Below are positions 55,577 to 60,000 of a stretch of 60,000 nucleotides of DNA, piece by piece (position 1 is the first letter of the stretch; each line of letters opens with the position of its first letter). A program made the translations under genes and the position numbers. Below the pieces are notes generated by a model. That model did no database searches, was not told the origin of the DNA, and saw nothing but the letters and a program-made list of their open reading frames with translations. The DNA is from Antedon mediterranea (taxonomy: Eukaryota > Echinodermata > Crinoidea > Comatulida > Antedonidae), in contig NC_092670.1 in NCBI RefSeq assembly GCF_964355755.1, forward strand, positions 12,153,201 to 12,213,200. Reading direction: 5' to 3'.

Positions 55577-56104
55577 TATTACCGTACGGTAAGCTTAACA
55601 GTTATAGAGAAAATAAACGATATCGCCGCATAGATACCAATCTGTATACGGTGCATTGACATCGGTCAACAACTTGTGATTATATGTTATGACGTCTACC
55701 CTTTGGCAAAAGTCTATATACATTTTGATAACACGAGTGACGAGGTATCTTAATTCATCAGATAGTGGTCATTCTGGCACTTAGTTTTCGCATTATGGTC
55801 GAATATCGGTCGTTATCAAGTGACCCGGCAAAAGCTAATGAATTTAAGTACAACCAACATTTATCGATCGACGCTAATTGAATTTTTAGCGCGGGGAGCT
55901 GCAGGGTGATGTAGTCATTTTAAGTTTCTTTTCTCGGCAATTAACGTTGGTACTATGGGTTTGACGTAGTGACTATCTAGATAACATGGTTATCTAAATT
56001 GAATGATATTTAGGAGCATGTAAATGACTGCCAATAATTGCAATAAAGCAAGAAATCAGTAATTGAAAGTTCAAAAACATTTTTTTCTCTTCGTACATTG
56101 AAGA
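55577..56104. other. unique DNA with one hairpin
   Basis: TAGATAAC, ATG, GTTATCTA near 55978-55997 is an 8-bp stem without flanking duplication. Confidence 0.35.
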
Positions 56105-56134
56105 TTTTGGCACATATGGCGTTTTATACGTATA
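56105..56134 (+). repeat. dispersed repeat, GGCACATATGGCGTTTCATACG family
   Basis: TTTTGGCACATATGGCGTTT then TATACGTATA. Differs by one or two bases from the 54-kb copy. Confidence 0.5.
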
Positions 56135-56714
56135 CTACTTGAGCACGTATTTCCACGCTAACATAAAAAAGACAATAACTCCAGACTTTCAAACAAAAAT
56201 CGTAAAAAAAGACTACACACTTGGGGAGCAGTTCTAATTGAGGAATATACAGTACGGTAGTGAAAGGAGAATTTCAATCATACTTACACATCTACTAATG
56301 CATCACACTCTGCGTTCTGTTTTATGACAATAAGGCCTAAACAAAATTTTTTTTAAGTACAGCATTAATTGAAATGCATTCTTTTTTTTTATTTTAGCCG
56401 AAGTTGAAATTAAAAATTTAGCTTGCAAGTTTACAATGAAAATGAAAGTTTAGGCAAATAGAAATTTAGGTATATGAAAATACATAGTCTATTGTAATTT
56501 AATAATAAAATGTACTTACATTTTTAGTCTAAAAATGATCATCAACGTGGCTTCTCCTTGTAAAAATTTGTTAAATTTACATGCATGAGTGATTTTTATA
56601 TAATGCTATCTATTTTTCCAGATTATTTTACATTAACATGCTTTTGTTTTAATACTAAATTCCCGAATTAAAAAGAATTTGATGACAGATTTTCTTAAAT
56701 TTTGGGTCGGGCGA
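56135..56714. other. AT-rich DNA, nothing recognised
   Basis: No frame or repeat supported. Confidence 0.3.
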
Positions 56715-57000
56715 TATGGGCAACAACAAAACCTCTAAGTCTAAAGCATAAAAAACAACAACAGAAGAACAGACGTATGTATACACGTAGAATACTATAG
56801 GAATATGATTCGACTACTAGACAATAATTTTGTGTGAAAAATATAGAATAATACATTTAAAAAAACAACAAAACACGACACTAGTTACAGAAGCAAAGAA
56901 AAAATCAAAAAGAAAACGAAAAGTAGTAAGACCAAAATATAAATGGAACAGTTGGGAAAAAAACTTTAAAAACTACAAAAGGAAAATTGTTATTTCTGTG
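56715..57000 (+). repeat. A-rich low-complexity tract
   Basis: A-dominated with CAACAA and AAAGAAA phrases and few T in its second half, similar in character to 43691-43990 though less extreme. Confidence 0.4.
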
Positions 57001-58079
57001 TAAAATATTTTTAAATGATATATAAAACTAGAATTTATATATAATTATGACGATGCAGTTATTTAGGTATATCACCTTTGTGTTAACTTCTATATTAAGT
57101 GTTTTATAGAAAAATAAGAAAATTAATGAAAAATAAAAGGTCTATAGGTAATATGATTTAATACGTTGCTGATGAAGTGGATCAAATTAACAAAAAATAA
57201 TATGATTTTAGGGTGATGACATGAAAGATGATATTAATGTGAATAAAGTGGTGTTTACGCCACAAAAGTGAAGAAAAAAAACTTTGCACACGAAACAATT
57301 CTGCACTAAACGGAACAAGTGGAAAAAGTAACGTATGTCTATCAGACGATCGAATCATGCCTTCTCCATGTTTAGTATTTCACATTAGTGACAATTAACA
57401 TATATCTGCTATACGTTATTTGTCGTAGTATTGTCACGAAGATTACCACTCGAAGCCCCATCGACACTCCGTAGGCCCCTTAATAATCTTTGACAAGCGT
57501 GCGATGTTCGCTGATAATATTCGCTCTGAGAGCATCAACTGTGAATCGAAAATCTTATAAAGCGTAATTTAATTTCACTTAACTTGTCCTTAGTACTTAT
57601 TCCATCTTCACAGCCTACAGTAATTGAGCTAAGAGAAACATTTGAAACGGCTGCACACAACTTAATGTCGTATTAACTCACAAAACGATTAAGTAGATGT
57701 GACGTATATATGAACGATTACTAAAGACCATTATCGCATTGTTTTTCACTAACAAATTAATGTATAGACATGTCGGTATTAACTATATAAACGGTATTAA
57801 GATACGCGCATTCTGAACATGATTTTTTTTTACTATTCTTACTGTTAGCTTCCATTCGTGTCTTAATAAATAGCAAATACAAAAATAATCACAAATCGTC
57901 ACACAAACTAATTGACTACTCGTCAAATCTCCAAAGGAAATCTTCACATTCCTAAACCCTCTCTTGAAATGTTCAAACTCTCTTCAGCCAAAAAGACCCC
58001 TCATTTCTACACTGATCTTCCTCTATCTATATATCCGCAATTCAATATCCTTTTCCTCATTCAAAACTAGACTTTTCTC
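57001..58079. other. unique DNA, nothing recognised
   Basis: No frame of 60 codons or more and no repeat recognised. Confidence 0.3.
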
Positions 58080-58375
58080 CAAACTATGTAATCATTTTCC
58101 AGACTTTAAATTGTAAAATATTAGATCTAATATATATTTATCATTGTTGCTTAATTTAACATATCAGTTATTTACTATATTTCTAATGTTCTTATTCAGA
58201 TTTTTAATTAATTAATTAATGTAATTTATTTTATTTTATTTATAGGCTTTTGTTTTTCTGTTTTTTTTGTATGTTGTGTATTGTATCTGTTCTGAGGGTC
58301 CCACCATGATCAGCAATCGTTGGATGGATCACCCTCGTTAAATATGGTTCAAATAAAATTTTAAAAATAAATTAG
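58080..58375 (+). mobile_element. 3' end of a non-LTR-like retrotransposon, copy 2
   Basis: T-rich sequence, then CTGAGGGTCCCACCATGATC, AGCAATCGTTGGATGGATCA, CCCTCGTTAAATATGGTTCA and AATAAAATTTTAAAAATAAA. Same block order as 4580-4797. GAGGGTCC...GATCACCCTC is a plausible terminal stem. Confidence 0.5.
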
Positions 58376-58542
58376 AAAGAAAGACTACAACTAAAGAGAG
58401 AAAAGTGGACAGAGCCAGATCAGTAAAGTAATTAAAGAGGACCACCTTATATTTTGATGGTCACTGGGCAAAACATAATTCTAGAAGACGATTGAGAAAA
58501 CGTATTTGATATCATGATACAACATTGTTGGACACAAATTGG

Positions 58543-58620
58543 ACCCTTTATCTGTTAGCTTTGCACTTCTAAAATGCTATTTATAGTAGGCCTAAGTAAA
58601 TCCATATTGCAGTCAACCAT
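58543..58620 (+). repeat. dispersed ~75-bp repeat, copy 1
   Basis: CCCTTTATCTGTTAGCTTTG then CACTTCTAAAATG, TATTTATAGTAGGCCTAAGT and AAATCCATATTGCAGTCA match 59810-59880 in the same orientation. The two copies lie about 1.27 kb apart. Confidence 0.6.
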
Positions 58621-58669
58621 ATTGACACCGAAGCTATAGGTGCATCTCCTTAAAACCAACGAGTCCTGT

Positions 58670-58845
58670 GGCCGTATTCACCAATCACACTTAAGTTATG
58701 TTTCCCTTAAATATTAAGTACAGTATTTTACTTACCTTAATAAATATTTAAGTATTTTCTTTAAATTGTATTCACTTAAATAAGAGATTTTCTTAATTTT
58801 AAGGGTAAGTGTTTCCTTAAGCCTAGTGTTAATGATGAATGATAT
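58670..58845. mobile_element. probable MITE with TTAAG-rich inverted ends
   Basis: GTATTCACCAATCACACTTA, AGTTATGTTTCCCTTAA on the left faces TTAAGGGTAAGTGTTTCCTT, AAGCCTAGTGTTAATGATGA on the right, an imperfect ~45-bp inverted repeat. The interior is T/A-rich TTAAATA repeats. No coding capacity. Confidence 0.5.
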
Positions 58846-59342
58846 TATGGATATTCGTAAACAATATCGGGCTTTGTACATGTACTAGATCTAATGTTTT
58901 GTGTCGTAAATTTTCGAAGTGTTCTGATTCTGTTTAAATCTTGTTGTATGAATTTTTAGTGTTGTACTCAAATTTCACTAAGCGAATGTTGTTGAATATG
59001 AGTAAATTTTGTAGTGCTTCCTATGTTAAATTTGGTATCCCTAGTTTTGGTGAATTTTTGTGTTTATAGTTTTATGTTACGTATTAGTATGTCTAATAAT
59101 TTGATTGTTAAAACTGTGTTTGATAAATTGCTTTTGAATTCAAAATTGTATGTCAGCTTGTCTGACATTTTATATTAGATTTTTACAATACTCAAATGTA
59201 TTTTTATACCTTTTTTACGTTTTTGTTGCATTTTTGTTTGCGAAATAAAGTTTTGATTCCACGATTTTTCTCATGGCCACTGCCAAAACTTAACGAATGA
59301 TGATACCAGTTTAGAAAGCAACGTTTGTATTCTATCCTGAGA
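58846..59342. other. unique T-rich DNA with a possible polyadenylated tail
   Basis: ATTTTTGTTTGCGAAATAAA then GTTTTGATTCC at about 59231-59261 resembles a transcript or retroposon 3' end. No frame precedes it. Confidence 0.3.
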
Positions 59343-59529
59343 TTAAAGCTTGGTTCCCACTAGCGACGCAACACAAGGACGTAACGCAACGCAAGTGAAT
59401 TGACCAATGACAAGCGAAGTTATAGACAGTTAGCAATCACAAGCGAATAAGCCATCGCTTGTGATTGGTCAATTCACTTGCGTTGCGTTATGTCCTTGTG
59501 TTGCGTCGCTAGTGGGAACCACGCTTTAC
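59343..59529. mobile_element. family A MITE, best preserved copy
   Basis: TTAAAGCTTGGTTCCCACTA at the left and CTAGTGGGAACCACGCTTTA at the right. Arms of about 70 bp are nearly perfect complements (GCGACGCAACACAAGGACGT, AACGCAACGCAAGTGAATTG, ACCAATGACAAGCG). The centre contains a second hairpin, CAATCACAAGCGA/TCGCTTGTGATTG. TA at each end fits a TA duplication. The whole element could fold into one long cruciform. No coding capacity. Confidence 0.9.
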
Positions 59530-59809
59530 GAGTAATGCATTAACTGTTGTAACTATGATATATAGCCTATATGTTACTATCGACCGAGACTTCAGGTAAA
59601 ACAATGGGCATGTCTACACGTTTCTTCAAACCTTTTATGTGGCCCGAAAAAAACATACATTAATGTTGTAAGAGCACCTGTAAAAACAGAACGTTCAATG
59701 TCATTAGGGCGTAGACACCAGATGATTTGATTGATTATATTTATTTTTAGTAAATTATTTATTTTTAATCACAAACTATTTTTAGTAACAAACTACAATA
59801 ACTGACACG
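59530..59809. other. unique DNA, nothing recognised
   Basis: AT-rich, no supported feature. Confidence 0.3.
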
Positions 59810-59880
59810 ATTCCTTTATCTGTTAGCTTTGCACTCAGACGGGTATTTATAGTAAGTAAATCTAGATTACAATCAGTCTT
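59810..59880 (+). repeat. dispersed ~75-bp repeat, copy 2
   Basis: TCCTTTATCTGTTAGCTTTG, CACTCAGACGGG, TATTTATAGTAAGTAAATCT, AGATTACAATCAGTC: same orientation as 58543-58620, lacking the GGCC insertion of TAGGCCTAAG. Confidence 0.6.
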
Positions 59881-60000
59881 TTTACAATGTGCCGATTCTA
59901 GTCTGCTGGAGTTCTAATTTGGATAACACTTTAATCTGGTTCTACAGAATATATCATGGGTAACCTATCTACTCTCCTCAATTTGAGGGTGTGCGACAGA

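Overview
The window looks like intergenic (or very long intronic) nuclear DNA of an animal. It is AT-rich (roughly 64% A+T by eye) and full of small repeats. I find no open reading frame that I would defend as a gene: the longest ones (246 and 277 codons on the minus strand near 10.3-11.9 kb) are translations of minisatellites whose period is a multiple of three, and the rest are short, low-complexity or shared between copies of dispersed repeats. I see no rRNA, no intact tRNA gene, no CRISPR and no bacterial-type gene organisation. The repeat style (short TIR elements, tRNA-derived SINE heads, Penelope-like hammerhead remnants, a strongly over-represented TAGGCCTA palindrome) suggests a marine invertebrate. 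An echinoderm is my best guess, but that is inference from style, not from a gene.

Layout. 0-5 kb: a degenerate ~28-bp array, two decayed copies of the main MITE family (family A, end GCTTGGTTCCCACTAG), a LINE-like 3' end and two tiny hairpin insertions. 5-9 kb: a CTGCAG-rich MITE and a MITE with TTAA flanks and an internally duplicated half. 10.3-11.8 kb: two adjacent related minisatellites (42 bp and 21 bp). 13.7-16.5 kb: family A copies and one copy of a CTCTGTCTACAC-ended MITE. 18.2-21.6 kb: a micro-hairpin insertion, then a 2.56-kb foldback-type element whose ~330-370-bp inverted arms carry 18-bp subrepeats and whose core is made of 106-bp and ~185-bp tandem repeats. 23-33 kb: SINE or LINE tails, family A copies, a CTGCAG MITE, an AT-rich array and a second micro-hairpin. 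33.9-39.7 kb: another micro-hairpin, a family A cluster, a perfect 70-bp inverted repeat containing a Penelope-type hammerhead ribozyme candidate, and a second decayed candidate. 40-48 kb: a degraded retroposon with an ATCA tail, an A-rich tract, a second CTCTGTCTACAC MITE and a SINE nested in another element. 49.0-49.6 kb: twelve near-identical 50-bp units. 50-60 kb: tRNA-like SINE heads, a ~90-bp array, two well preserved family A copies and a second copy of the LINE-like end.

The most unusual signal is a set of six 20-39-bp palindromic hairpins, each flanked by a 7-bp direct repeat (five exact, one with a single mismatch). They fall into three sequence types with two examples each. One lies inside a tandem repeat whose sister units show the empty site, so at least that one is demonstrably an insertion. 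I know of no named element this small with this target duplication. The second is the hammerhead-like fold on the minus strand at 36.63-36.67 kb, embedded in a perfect inverted repeat.
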